Assembly: GCA_024276705.1 (NCBI GenBank)
Contig: JAJRWS010000183.1
Location: 1 to 34,330 of the forward strand
Direction of reading: 5' to 3'
Length of the DNA: 34,330 nt
Source: Planctomycetota bacterium
Lineage (GTDB): Bacteria > Planctomycetota > Planctomycetia > Pirellulales > Lacipirellulaceae
In this document: positions 1 through 8,415 of the stretch, piece after piece
Layout of the letters: the number at the start of each line of letters is the position of its first letter
Numbering within the stretch: position 1 is the stretch's first letter
The notes under the pieces: model-generated
The model's input: only the letters and a program-made list of their open reading frames with translations
Told to the model about the DNA's origin: nothing
The model's database searches: none
Position numbers and translations under genes: made by a program

Positions 1-501
1 CGCACCCAGTCGAACCTGCCGGTCATGATTTCACCCTATTTCGGTAAAAATCCTGATGTCGAGGCGTATGCTGCCTGGTGGGATCAGGTGGCCTTGCCTG
101 CGTTGGGGATCGATATTTTGGCGTTGCAGGATGGTGTGGGGACCCGGCGGACAACCATCGCCCAGTCGCGTCCTCCTTTTGCCGCTCTGGCCCCTGTGGT
201 GAAACGGCATGGAGTGGCCTTTTGGGCCAATAATGAGTCTTTTTATCAGATAGCCGGCTGGCCGGTCGACGAAGATGAGGACAATTTTCGGGCCGAACCG
301 ACCGAATTCGATCGGTTTTTGCGCCAACTGCAATCGACCTCTCCCTTTGTGGAGAAAATCGTCACTTTTGAATTCACCACGTACATGAATCCGGCGATTC
401 CTGGCAGATCGCGGCGGCTTTATCAAGCTTACCAAAGCTATTACCAGACAACCCAACCGAGAGAGCCCGTGTTGAGCGGGCCAGAGGCAAACCTCCGTTA
501 A
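1..501 (+). CDS. DUF4434 domain protein, C-terminal part (5' cut by window edge)
   Basis: The frame is open from base 1, so the gene starts left of the window; the ATG at 25 is probably internal. The visible part reads like the C-terminal half of DUF4434, a TIM-barrel family resembling glycoside hydrolases. Seen are a strand ending in SPYFGK, the segment ILALQDGVG, FWANNESF (an acidic barrel-strand end) and FEFTTYMNP near the end. In such barrels acidic residues at strand ends are the usual catalytic candidates, but I cannot assign them here. It stops one base before the next start codon, so it is very likely co-transcribed with the oxidoreductases and symporter that follow, which fits a role in sugar handling. 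Function beyond the family name is inferred. Confidence 0.72.
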   Translation, partial: RTQSNLPVMISPYFGKNPDVEAYAAWWDQVALPALGIDILALQDGVGTRRTTIAQSRPPFAALAPVVKRHGVAFWANNESFYQIAGWPVDEDEDNFRAEPTEFDRFLRQLQSTSPFVEKIVTFEFTTYMNPAIPGRSRRLYQAYQSYYQTTQPREPVLSGPEANLR

Positions 502-502
502 T

Positions 503-1465
503 ATGTTTCATTCAAGCCAGCATGGCAAAGCAGACGGCCGTATCGGGTTGGTCGATGAGTGCCTAGGCAATTTCCATAGTGATGTCTATCTCGATGCCAT
601 TCGTGGCCCGCTTGCCGAGCGCGGGTTAACCATTTCAGGTGCCACGGCCCTCGAACGGGATTCTGGCCGCGCCTGGGCAAAAAAAAATCAAGTGCCTTTT
701 TTCGAGGATGTCGACGCACTCGATTCGGCAGTCGATTATTACATGATCCTGGCACCATCGAACCCGGCTTGTCATCTTTCCTTGTGCGAGCAGGTTTTCC
801 CTCATGGCAAGACGACCTATGTTGATAAGACCTTTGCCCCCGACCTGGCCACGGCAAAAAAAATATTTCAGTTGGCGGACCACTATCAGGTAGCCGTGCA
901 AACCTCGTCCGCTTTGCGCTACACCGAAGTGCAGGCCGTCGTCCGAAAACGAATGCTTTCCAGCAAATCTCCGGTATGCCATCTGGCGGTCTGGGGAGGC
1001 GGTACTTCGCTGGAGGAATACGCGATCCATCCGCTTGAATTGGCTGTAAGCTGCCTGGGCGCGGGCGCAGATGCACTGTTGGCCCTTGGCGATGCCGAAC
1101 ATCCGCACTGGGTGCTCCGTTACGGTGACGGGCATCTGGCATCGATCGATTTCAACGCCCACGCGCATGTCCCTTACGCGGCCGCCGTGACGACCGCCCA
1201 GGGAACTGAATGGATCAGCGTGGACGATTCGCATCTGTTTATCGATGCGGCTTCGGCCATCCTCGATTTTTTTACCCAGGGCGAAGCTCAGATTGACCGA
1301 CAGGAATCGCTATTGATTCGCAGTATTCTCGATCGGATTCAAGCTCACGGTGCCCAAGGCGAGTTCGTGCCGATCGGCCTCCGACGATCGGGGGTCCCCA
1401 AGCCTCACGGCCATGCCGAGGCAGCGCAGGGAACTGGAGTCATGAGGCGTGCGGACGCCCGTTAG
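503..1465 (+). CDS. Gfo/Idh/MocA-family oxidoreductase (divergent member)
   Basis: A 320-residue protein with an N-terminal Rossmann-like half and a C-terminal alpha/beta half, as in NAD(P)-dependent sugar dehydrogenases of the Gfo/Idh/MocA family. Visible signs are the opening RIGLVDECLGNFHSDVYL, the segment YYMILAPSNP, and YVDKTFAPD, which sits where the family normally has the EKP motif (the lysine is kept, here as DKT). The classic GxGxxG loop is not present at the N-terminus, so cofactor binding may differ, and a non-catalytic role is possible. The start follows the upstream stop by one base; the nearest purine-rich site (AGAGG) is about 14 bases upstream. It pairs with the canonical Gfo/Idh/MocA gene downstream. 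The substrate is not predictable from sequence. Confidence 0.8.
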   Translation: MFHSSQHGKADGRIGLVDECLGNFHSDVYLDAIRGPLAERGLTISGATALERDSGRAWAKKNQVPFFEDVDALDSAVDYYMILAPSNPACHLSLCEQVFPHGKTTYVDKTFAPDLATAKKIFQLADHYQVAVQTSSALRYTEVQAVVRKRMLSSKSPVCHLAVWGGGTSLEEYAIHPLELAVSCLGAGADALLALGDAEHPHWVLRYGDGHLASIDFNAHAHVPYAAAVTTAQGTEWISVDDSHLFIDAASAILDFFTQGEAQIDRQESLLIRSILDRIQAHGAQGEFVPIGLRRSGVPKPHGHAEAAQGTGVMRRADAR

Positions 1466-1521
1466 CCCCTATGGGAAGTACAGAATAAGCCGGAACAGGA
1501 AACGAAAAGATTGGTTCGAAG

Positions 1522-2601
1522 ATGAGCATTCGTTTAGGAATTGTCGGGGCTGGAACAATAGGGAGTGTGCATGCTGCGGGGATCACCGCGGCGGGCCATG
1601 AGGTTGCCGCCGTTGCGGATGTGGATAGGGCTAAAGCGAACTTGTTAGCCGCCAGGCATGCGCGGGCTCATGCGACCGATCGCATTGAAGTGCTGTTGGC
1701 CGATGAATCGATTGCCGCAGTGGTCATTGCGGTTCCCAACCGGTGGCATAAGGACCTGGCCGTTGCCGCGATGCGAGCAGGTAAGGATGTGTTGCTGGAA
1801 AAACCGATGGGGCTCGATGCGGCCGAATGCCGGGAACTCAACGAAGTTGCCGCAGCGACCGGGCGAGTGCTGCAAATTGGCATGGCGAATCGGTTCACGG
1901 CCGTGGGGCAGGAGGCCAAGAAGATAGCCGAAAGTGGCGATCTGGGGCATGTCTACCATGCCAAGGCTCACCTTGTCAGCCGCCGTGGTGTACCGGGATT
2001 GGGAGGATGGTTCACGACCCGATCGCTTTCGGGAGGGGGAGTGCTCATCGATACGGGAGTCCATCTAGTCGACCTGTTGCTTTGGCTTATGGATTTTCCC
2101 CGAGTGGAACGAATCAGCGGGCGGGTCTACTCCATCTTCGGCAAGCGGATGGAAGACTATGTGTACGAAAGCATGTGGGCCGGACCTCCCCGGTTCGATG
2201 GCGTTTGCGATGTGGAGGACTCCGCCCATGCGATGCTCCATTTTGCCGGGGGGGGGACCCTTGACCTGAACGTTTCATGGGCCATCAACATGCCGGCTTG
2301 CAACATTCAAGGCGGCGGAATGATGGGGCTTTTTGGCGATCGGGGGGGCGTTACGTTTGAATTGTTTGGCGATCATCTGGATGTGGCGACCCAGCGTTAC
2401 GGACGAAATGTCGACACACGCGTCATGTTGCCAGAGGTCGACCAATTCAAGGAGCAAGTGGTTGCATTCGTTCGTTGTGTGGAAACACGGGAAGAACCGT
2501 GCGCCCATGGCCAACAAGGGCAGTGTGTGCAGTCGATTCTAGATGCGATTTATCAATCCAGTGAGAAACAACAAGAAGTCACTCTTGAGAGGAAGAAATA
2601 A
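1522..2601 (+). CDS. Gfo/Idh/MocA-family NAD(P)-dependent oxidoreductase
   Basis: A 359-residue member of the family with all main motifs visible. The dinucleotide loop is GIVGAGTIGSVHA at the N-terminus, the nicotinamide/catalytic lysine motif is LLEKPMGLD near residue 95, and the C-terminal half has GGVLIDTGVHLVDLLLWL, which matches the DxGxHxxD active-site helix. Such enzymes oxidise or reduce a hydroxyl of sugars, inositols or related polyols in the cytoplasm. It lies 56 bases after another Gfo/Idh/MocA gene and upstream of a sodium:solute symporter, suggesting uptake and oxidation of one carbohydrate. A purine-rich stretch precedes the ATG, but there is no perfect Shine-Dalgarno. A run of nine G at about 2248-2256 within the gene is a possible slippage site. 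Confidence 0.93.
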   Translation: MSIRLGIVGAGTIGSVHAAGITAAGHEVAAVADVDRAKANLLAARHARAHATDRIEVLLADESIAAVVIAVPNRWHKDLAVAAMRAGKDVLLEKPMGLDAAECRELNEVAAATGRVLQIGMANRFTAVGQEAKKIAESGDLGHVYHAKAHLVSRRGVPGLGGWFTTRSLSGGGVLIDTGVHLVDLLLWLMDFPRVERISGRVYSIFGKRMEDYVYESMWAGPPRFDGVCDVEDSAHAMLHFAGGGTLDLNVSWAINMPACNIQGGGMMGLFGDRGGVTFELFGDHLDVATQRYGRNVDTRVMLPEVDQFKEQVVAFVRCVETREEPCAHGQQGQCVQSILDAIYQSSEKQQEVTLERKK

Positions 2602-2712
2602 GTGGAATAGGGTAGCGATCATTAACAAGAATACGCATTGCCTCAGGGTATGGTTAGGTTCGATGGGGGCAGTGGCTCTTCCTCCCAGTACTGCAACTTT
2701 ATACCTTCAAGG

Positions 2713-2740
2713 ATTCGCGTCCATTCGTGTCCATTCGCGG
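2713..2740. repeat. 10-bp tandem repeat, ATTCGYGTCC type, about 2.8 copies
   Basis: The unit ATTCGCGTCC / ATTCGTGTCC / ATTCGCGG repeats every 10 bases and is followed by a T-rich run. Similar ATTCGTGTCC-type repeats are known to me as common intergenic elements in planctomycetes and related phyla. No coding role is visible. Confidence 0.7.
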
Positions 2741-2954
2741 TTTTTTCTTTGTTCCTTGTCAGATTTACCTAGCGCTGTGGGGTTAGGCGGCAGAGGCTAC
2801 TCGGTCAAAGAAGATTCCGTTCCTTATGCATTCGCGGACTTCGATAGCGAGTCCCGATCCCGAGTCCCGATGAGTAAGTACTCGTAATCGAGAAAGGTCA
2901 CCTCGTTTTTCCGAAAATGCCGGATGTTGATAAACGCTAGTAAAAAGGGCTGCC

Positions 2955-3014
<60 letters not shown>

Positions 3015-3035
3015 TTTTCGACCCCCCTTTCTGGA

Positions 3036-4859
3036 ATGCTCTCCAATCTGTCTCATCCGGTCGATGCTGCGATCGTCGCGATCTATCTGTTTGCCAGTTT
3101 TGGCGTCGGTCTGTTGGCAACTCGAGTATTGCGCTCGAAGCGAAAAAGTGAAGAAGACTACTACCTTGCCGGTCGCAAGGTCCCTGGGTGGGTCAATGGT
3201 ATCTCCTACGCCGTCACCCTGATGAATTCGGACGTTGCCCCTGCCTACTGTGGGATGGCGGTCGTGGTCGGATTGCCAGTTGCCTGGTTCTATCTTTCAC
3301 GCTTTGGGCCGGGGTTGATGCTAGCTGCCATGCTATTTGCAGTCCGGTGGCGGCAGCTTGGCATCCGGACCGGCCCGGAATTTTTTTCACTAAGGTTTGG
3401 TGGCAGGTTGGGCCGCACGGTTCGTGTCTATTCGTCCCTCATGAGTGTTGGCATTGGCATGATCCCATGGATTGGGGCCGGCATGCTCGGCGTGCACATG
3501 ATTTTTGGGCCGGTCTTCGGGATCGATGATAAGGCCGTCACGCTCGCGATCGTGTTACCGATTCTTGTCATCTATATCTGGATTTCCGGATTCGCGGGTG
3601 TGCTGGTCACGGATGTTCTACAAGCTGCGATCATTGTTGCCGCCAACCTGATTGTACTCATTTTGGTACTATGGCAATTTGGTGGACCGACCGGGCTCGC
3701 AACTGCCGTCCAGACGGCCTTGCCGGATCGGTCGGCGGATATCCTGTCTGTTATGCCCGTTCCGGGGCATGCGGTCATGGGACCCTGGGTGGTCCTTGCC
3801 TGGATGATCGTCGCCACGATCGGCATGGGCGGCAATGTGGCGACCGAGGGTCAACGCATCTTCTCTTGCCGCACGACTCGCGATGCCGCGAAAGTGGGTG
3901 TTTGGGGAGAAGCGGCCCTTTTTCTCATGCTTCTGCTGTTGACCTTGCCTGCGCTGGGGGTGCTCGCCAATCATCCGGACCTGTACGGCGCCGATCCCGA
4001 AATACGGGAGACGGCCTACGGGTTGATGTTGCATGACTACCTGCCCGTTGGTCTTCTGGGCATCGCCCTGGCGGCTTTACTCGCAAGTGTAATGTCCACC
4101 ATAGACAGCCACTTGAATTACGGTTCACAGACACTGGTCAACGATGTGGTGCGACAATTCATGCCTGCCATGAGCGATCGCCAAGGTATCTGGACGGGAC
4201 GCCTGTTGATGCTGGTGATCCTGGCGTGTGCGGTGGTGGTGACCTATGCGTCCGATTCTTTGGTGGGGATCGCCATTGTTGTGTCAGGGATGTTTGGCTC
4301 CACGCTTACGTTCAGTTGGGGCCAATGGTGGTGGTGGCGAGTGAATATCTGGTCGTGGTTTGCCGCCATGGTCGGTGGTCCGATGGTGTACTTCGCGCTC
4401 GGCTGGCTGTTGCCGCATTGGCCTTGGTGGCAACAGCAGATCGAGATCAGCGCCGCCGCGGAGCAGGGGATGGCGATGATGCAGGCGGTCATTGCGATGA
4501 CGGCCACTTCGACAATCTGGGTTATTGTCACACTGTTGACTCCGCCCGAAGAGATGGCGGTCCTGAAACAATTCTACCGTAAAGCTCAGCCGATGGGTTT
4601 GTGGAACCCGGTACGTCGAGCCATCGAGCGTGAGATGCCCAACCAAATTCAGTCTGAACAACCGCGAGGATTGATCCTGGGCGGCATGGCAACGGCCCTG
4701 CTTGGCACCCTGTGGGTTACTCTTGGCGTATTGGGAATCTCCGCGTTGGTAGTTGGCCGATATGGAGAAGCGGTAGGCCAAATTATCGCCGCAGCCTTGC
4801 TCGCCCTGCTGTTTCAGAGAATGTTCCGCTGGCATCTGGCTCGGCTTGAAAAAGGGTAG
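3036..4859 (+). CDS. Sodium:solute symporter (SSS family) permease
   Basis: A 607-residue integral membrane protein with more than a dozen hydrophobic segments along its whole length. Near the N-terminus it has EEDYYLAGRKVPGW, the typical SSS-family signature before the second helix; the middle holds EGQRIFSCRTTRDA and LLASVMSTIDSHLNYGSQ, both matching conserved SSS loops (the Ser/Thr-rich helix that binds sodium in relatives). It should import a small solute, often a sugar, with sodium across the inner membrane. The C-terminal 90 residues add a soluble loop (PEEMAVLKQFYRK) and a further hydrophobic pair, as in longer SSS members. Placement after two Gfo/Idh/MocA dehydrogenases favours a carbohydrate substrate, which is inference. 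No Shine-Dalgarno is obvious before the ATG; the 5' region is a heptamer array. Confidence 0.92.
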   Translation: MLSNLSHPVDAAIVAIYLFASFGVGLLATRVLRSKRKSEEDYYLAGRKVPGWVNGISYAVTLMNSDVAPAYCGMAVVVGLPVAWFYLSRFGPGLMLAAMLFAVRWRQLGIRTGPEFFSLRFGGRLGRTVRVYSSLMSVGIGMIPWIGAGMLGVHMIFGPVFGIDDKAVTLAIVLPILVIYIWISGFAGVLVTDVLQAAIIVAANLIVLILVLWQFGGPTGLATAVQTALPDRSADILSVMPVPGHAVMGPWVVLAWMIVATIGMGGNVATEGQRIFSCRTTRDAAKVGVWGEAALFLMLLLLTLPALGVLANHPDLYGADPEIRETAYGLMLHDYLPVGLLGIALAALLASVMSTIDSHLNYGSQTLVNDVVRQFMPAMSDRQGIWTGRLLMLVILACAVVVTYASDSLVGIAIVVSGMFGSTLTFSWGQWWWWRVNIWSWFAAMVGGPMVYFALGWLLPHWPWWQQQIEISAAAEQGMAMMQAVIAMTATSTIWVIVTLLTPPEEMAVLKQFYRKAQPMGLWNPVRRAIEREMPNQIQSEQPRGLILGGMATALLGTLWVTLGVLGISALVVGRYGEAVGQIIAAALLALLFQRMFRWHLARLEKG

Positions 4860-4925
4860 CCGATTCGCGTCTGAAGAAAGCAGTCGTCACGGCCAATACA
4901 AAGGAAAAGGCTGGAGCGCACTCTG

Positions 4926-4958
4926 AAAAACGGCGGGCCCCCAGCGAGGGCCCGCCGT
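4926..4958 (-). terminator. Rho-independent terminator for the small secreted-protein gene
   Basis: An 11-bp perfect GC-rich stem (ACGGCGGGCCC at 4930-4940 pairing with 4948-4958) has a 7-base loop. On the minus strand it is followed by five T (4926-4930). It lies 33 bases past the stop of the minus-strand gene ending at 4991 and may also serve the symporter gene from the other side. Confidence 0.88.
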
Positions 4959-4990
4959 GAACAGGATAAGTTTCTCGTACCCGCCGCGAA

Positions 4991-5320
4991 TCAAAACACA
5001 TCAAGGATGAAGTGATGGCCGCTGTGGAAACGCCGGCGGTTTGGGTAATAATTATGCCAGCGTCGATTGTAGACCGGGATCCGCATTTCGGGCGGATACC
5101 GATGGTAAAGGCTGTCGGCACTGCGGTAGTACTCATTCCCCCAATAGTTTTGCGGGTAATAGACATACGGATAGTGGTAAAACCGCTCCCAGTCCTGAGT
5201 GGTGTAGGTGGAGCCCCAGGAACGGCCATAGGCCTGTTGGGCTCGAGCCTGTTCGGCAGTGGACCAACAGCCCAACAGGGCTGCGCTGCAGCACGTCGCA
5301 AATAAGATCCGACGGATCAT
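4991..5320 (-). CDS. Small secreted Tyr-rich protein (planctomycete type, function unknown)
   Basis: A 109-residue protein. The N-terminus MIRRILFATCCSAALLGCWS is a signal sequence with a possible lipobox (LLGC); a cleavage after ARA near residue 25 is the alternative. The mature part is rich in Tyr, Trp, Arg and His, with WERFYHYPYVYYPQN, a repeated-looking aromatic pattern, and HSGHHFILDVF at the end. I recall similar planctomycete proteins annotated as calmodulin-binding, a label with little support. The frame extends upstream to 5521, but the start at 5320 is chosen because it begins a signal peptide and is preceded by GGGGGGAAAAC. It is monocistronic, with a strong terminator downstream. 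Probably exported to periplasm or envelope; function unknown. Confidence 0.72.
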   Translation of the reverse strand: MIRRILFATCCSAALLGCWSTAEQARAQQAYGRSWGSTYTTQDWERFYHYPYVYYPQNYWGNEYYRSADSLYHRYPPEMRIPVYNRRWHNYYPNRRRFHSGHHFILDVF

Positions 5321-5677
5321 AAGTTTTCCCCCCACGGCAAATTGCCTGTCCCCGCACGGTCCATTGTCCGTGCGAGTGAATATGTTACTTGTCCATACAT
5401 CGACCCCAGCCGGGCTGAGGTTGAGGGAATAATCGGTACAACTGCTACAATAGGGAACATAAGTAGTTCCAGGCATAGACCGCAATTCGTTGTCCGAGCT
5501 TGGTAAATATCGCCCCCCCATTATGGTGGTATAGCTGCCTGCTGTTTTCCCACAGGGTCTCCTGCAGTGGACGTTTCATGCCATTTCTTGAAATACCATT
5601 TTCTGTCTGCAAATGGAACTCGGTTTTACCTGGATTAAAATCGCGCAAACTTGCCAATTGCGTAAAACCAGCATATT
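5321..5677. other. Intergenic region between divergent genes
   Basis: No supported gene is seen. The half next to 5320 must hold the promoter of the small secreted-protein gene. It includes a hairpin, CGCACGG and CCGTGCG around an 8-base loop near 5352-5373, and the short palindrome CAGCCGGGCTG near 5407. The other half might once have encoded the missing N-terminus of the PEP-CTERM gene that follows, but none of the three frames shows a signal peptide or recognisable LamG sequence. Confidence 0.5.
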
Positions 5678-6358
5678 TTGCGTAAATATCCTATTCTTGT
5701 CCTAGGCGGTGTGGATGCAGCAGTTGCAGGTAGTGGCGGGCCAGACACGGGAGCTGCTGCTCTAGACAATTTCGAGAATGGTGGTGGGTACTACACAGTC
5801 CCCAGCCCAATCGGTGACAATGGCGGAGGCACACGCACCAATGCCTTTACGTTGCTAATGGATATCAAAATCCCCGGTGGCGTGGTTGGGTATAATGCAC
5901 TGGCTGAGTTCGATGCCGATCTCGACCCAGGTTCTGACTCCGATTATTTTCTTGATACAGATACCGCGACTCAGGACCGAATCGGTGTTGCGAATCAAGG
6001 ATACGTGAACACCACCAGTCTGCTCGGCGAAGAGTGGCATCGAATCGTGCTAAGCATTGAAAACTCGGTTAAGAGAACAACCTACATCGATGGTATTTCT
6101 CTTGGCGATCATGACCTGGGCGATATCGATGGCCGCTGGTCGTTGGATGGTGAATTCGAGGTCTTCTTGGACGGCGACGGTGGGGAGGAATATCTCACCT
6201 ATGTTTCGAACTTGGCGTTTTACAACGGTGCATTAGATGCCAGCCAGGTTGCTGCCCTTGGTGGGGCTGGTCGGCAAATTGTGCCCGAACCTAGTTCGAT
6301 CGTGTTGCTCACAATTTTTGGCCTTGGTATGTCTGTCTCTGGCAGACGGAAACGCTAA
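5678..6358 (+). pseudogene. PEP-CTERM LamG-like protein, probably 5'-truncated
   Basis: The 226-codon frame begins at a TTG; an in-frame stop at 5663-5665 prevents a longer start. The middle resembles LamG/concanavalin-like domains: the segments GGGTRTNAFTLLMDIKIP and HRIVLSIEN, DGISLGDHDL and NLAFYNGALDASQVAALGG. The C-terminus is a PEP-CTERM sorting tail: VPEPSS, a short hydrophobic helix, then SGRRKR. PEP-CTERM proteins need an N-terminal signal peptide for export, and none is present: the frame starts inside what should be the domain. This suggests loss of the 5' end, though a frameshift upstream cannot be excluded. If expressed as it stands the protein would stay in the cytoplasm. Two hairpins follow the stop. 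Confidence 0.7.
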
Positions 6359-6365
6359 TCTCATG

Positions 6366-6388
6366 CTTCAGCAGTTGCAACTGTGAAG
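6366..6388 (+). other. Hairpin after the PEP-CTERM gene
   Basis: CTTCAGCAGTT and AACTGTGAAG form an imperfect inverted repeat with a tight centre. It lies a few bases after the stop codon and just ahead of the stronger terminator hairpin. Confidence 0.5.
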
Positions 6389-6405
6389 CGTGACAATTAT
6401 TAGAT

Positions 6406-6453
6406 GGGTACGGCGGGTCATGAATCCGCCCGCCGTACCCAAATATATTTTTG
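6406..6453 (+). terminator. Rho-independent terminator
   Basis: A perfect 12-bp stem, GGGTACGGCGGG (6406-6417) with its complement at 6429-6440, has an 11-base loop. It is followed on the plus strand by AAATATATTTTTG. It ends the PEP-CTERM transcript. It lies downstream of the minus-strand gene ending at 6574 as well, but without a good T-run for that strand. Confidence 0.82.
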
Positions 6454-6573
6454 TAATGCCTGTAGAAAGGGCGTGAATGGCCTGCCTCTTCCTCACGGAG
6501 GTTACATCCTCACCCTGTCTGGCGTGGGGCTGACGAGCAATTTGGAAGCACGGAACTGGTGTCTCCGATCGAC

Positions 6574-7356
6574 TTATTTCGGCAATTTGCCTTCCACCAG
6601 CTCTCGCTCCCACTGGTCTAATAAGGGCCAGTCGACCGCACAGGTGCCAAAATCGGCCATGTGCAGGTAGCCTTCCAGGCGTGCCAGGGTACGGTCGATC
6701 AAGCGGTTGTCTTTGCGAAAGATAGGCCCATGGCTAGGCAGCAGCCACTCGACGTCGCTGGCACGGATGCGTTCGAGCGAGCGAATAAAGTCCGGGATAT
6801 TGCTCCCATGGTGAGCATCGATGGCACCCACGCAGCCATCGCGAAACAGGTTGTCTCCCGAGAAAAGCAAGTCGTCCAGGCGGAGCGACAATTGCCCATC
6901 GGTATGGCCAGGGGTGTGCCAGACCTCCAGCTCCAGATTGCCAACTCGAATGCAATCGCCGTCATCGACCTGGTGGTCGACCGAAACGGGGGGCATGTCG
7001 AGATGGATATTCTGGGCAGCGATTTCAGCGAATGTGGTAAGCCGATCGCCGGCTTCCAGCGGCTTGGCAGTCTTGGGATGGCAGGTGACCGTTGTTTTGA
7101 GGATTTGCCGAGCTGCCGCCAGACCTTGGATGTGGTCGACGTCCGCATGCGACGCAATGATTGTTTTGCACTTACTGAAGGGAAAGTCGAGTTGCCGGAT
7201 AACCTCAACGCATTCCTCGACTGCATCGTCGTAGCCAATGTCGATCAGCGCCCACTCATGATCGTCGTATACCAGGTAAACGCAGCAACTAATCCGGCGC
7301 CGTACCTGGTGGTTCAGTTCGATAACATGTGGAAACAGGGGGGTTCGTTCGAGCAT
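6574..7356 (-). CDS. MBL-fold metallohydrolase
   Basis: A roughly 260-residue metallo-beta-lactamase-fold hydrolase. The metal-binding motif SHADVDH (HxDxDH) is followed by HTPGHTDGQ, then FSGDNLF with the bridging Asp, and LLPSHGP with the last His, so a two-metal site is complete. It belongs to the general glyoxalase-II/hydrolase type; the substrate is unknown. The ATG at 7356 is chosen because [14 protein letters not shown] opens the conserved part. A GTG at 7413 in the same frame would add 19 residues, with AGAGG only two bases before it. It is the last gene of a four-gene minus-strand cluster and may share its transcript, since the gap to the preceding gene is about 100 bases with this start and 44 with the longer one. 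Confidence 0.86.
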   Translation of the reverse strand: MLERTPLFPHVIELNHQVRRRISCCVYLVYDDHEWALIDIGYDDAVEECVEVIRQLDFPFSKCKTIIASHADVDHIQGLAAARQILKTTVTCHPKTAKPLEAGDRLTTFAEIAAQNIHLDMPPVSVDHQVDDGDCIRVGNLELEVWHTPGHTDGQLSLRLDDLLFSGDNLFRDGCVGAIDAHHGSNIPDFIRSLERIRASDVEWLLPSHGPIFRKDNRLIDRTLARLEGYLHMADFGTCAVDWPLLDQWERELVEGKLPK

Positions 7357-7457
7357 GGCGCTGAGTGCGATTGAGGGAAGCGGTGAGGTATTCACCAGAT
7401 TGTAGGTGTTCACAGCCTCTGGCGTAATCGGTTGTGACCTGACTTAGCGCAAGCGGA

Positions 7458-8411
7458 CTAAGGCCCCAGAATGGCTGCCAGCCCCTCGCGATAGGAGGGG
7501 TGGGTGAATTTTACCTTGAGCAGGTGCCGCAGCTTCTCATTGCTGATTCGTTTGCTGGAGCTTGCTCGTGCCGTGGCCGGTAGACTGGCATCGGGCGTGG
7601 TAAAGCGGGGAGGAGGCGCGCCGATTCGCCGGGCCACTTCGCGATAGTAGTCGCCGCGCAGGACGGGGTTGCCGTCGGCCACATTGATGATTTCTGGGCC
7701 TTGGGAGATGCGGGCAGGCCACTCGCCGGCGGCAAGTACCGTGGCCGCCGCATCGTCGACATGGACAAGATTGAGCCAGCCTTGGTGCGGCACGGCCAGG
7801 GGCAAGCCGGCGCGGAGTTCTTTCTGGTAAGGGATTCGGCCCGGTCCATAGAGACCGGCCATCCGCAGGATTACGGCCTGTTGTCCCAATGCGTGAGAGT
7901 CAAGCTGTCGTTCGGCGGCCAGCGAAGCCTGGGCACTAACCCGATGTGGATGGGTCGGCTGCTGCTCGTCGATCCAATCACTCAAGGGCCAATCACTCAA
8001 GGGCCACGCTTTCTGGGGCTGCGTTTCTTCGGTTCCTGAGCTTTCGGCGGGGCTATAAACGCCGGTCGTGCTGATGTAGATCAGTCGAGTGGAAGCGGGA
8101 GTGGGCAAATGGGAGAGTAGATAGCCCATTCCCTCGGCGAAAGCCTGGTGTATGGTGTTGCCTGACGTGCGGTCGAAGCCCACGCTGTAAAGGACGATAT
8201 CCGCCTCCGGCAGAGCCCTCAAGGTTTCAGGGCACGCCAGATCGGCAACCAGGGTCTGATACCCGTGGTTACGAAATTGGTCGGATTTGGTCGTGGATCG
8301 CGTGAGGATGGTCACATGAGCCCCAGCGTCCTGCCAGCAGCGAGCGACACGAGACCCCAGATACCCGCAGCCGACGATCAAGCATCTTCGGTTGGCGTAC
8401 TGCTCGGACAT
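7458..8411 (-). CDS. SDR-family NAD(P)-dependent epimerase/reductase-like protein
   Basis: A protein of about 317 residues with an extended short-chain dehydrogenase fold. The N-terminal dinucleotide motif CLIVGCGYLGSRVA matches the YeeZ-like branch (GxGYxG). YISTTGVYSP provides the Ser/Thr of the active site; the usual YxxxK is not clearly visible (the equivalent region reads HPHRVSAQASLAAERQL), so catalysis is doubtful. Substrate-binding parts are LRMAGLYGPGR and NLVHVDDAA. The start at 8411 is chosen because it lies just past the RuvX stop; an ATG at 8429 is also in frame and would overlap ruvX. A perfect 15-bp duplication (7974-8003) repeats the residues WPLSD twice. Operon context gives no clear function. 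Confidence 0.85.
   Translation of the reverse strand: MSEQYANRRCLIVGCGYLGSRVARCWQDAGAHVTILTRSTTKSDQFRNHGYQTLVADLACPETLRALPEADIVLYSVGFDRTSGNTIHQAFAEGMGYLLSHLPTPASTRLIYISTTGVYSPAESSGTEETQPQKAWPLSDWPLSDWIDEQQPTHPHRVSAQASLAAERQLDSHALGQQAVILRMAGLYGPGRIPYQKELRAGLPLAVPHQGWLNLVHVDDAAATVLAAGEWPARISQGPEIINVADGNPVLRGDYYREVARRIGAPPPRFTTPDASLPATARASSSKRISNEKLRHLLKVKFTHPSYREGLAAILGP
7974..8003 (-). repeat. In-frame 15-bp tandem duplication in the SDR gene
   Basis: The unit CCAATCACTCAAGGG occurs twice without mismatch and continues for a few bases into a third copy. It is a multiple of three and adds five residues (WPLSD) in a surface-like region before the substrate-binding half, so the frame is preserved. 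Confidence 0.9.
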
Positions 8412-8415
8412 GCTG

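Noticed and set aside
498-1142. Minus-strand 214-codon frame opposite the first oxidoreductase
   Set aside because: Shadow of the plus-strand gene that has clear family motifs.
2543-2887. 114-codon frame after the second oxidoreductase
   Set aside because: Overlaps the end of the real gene and runs through short tandem repeats; only its last part has a faint likeness to a known family, reported as a low-interest finding.
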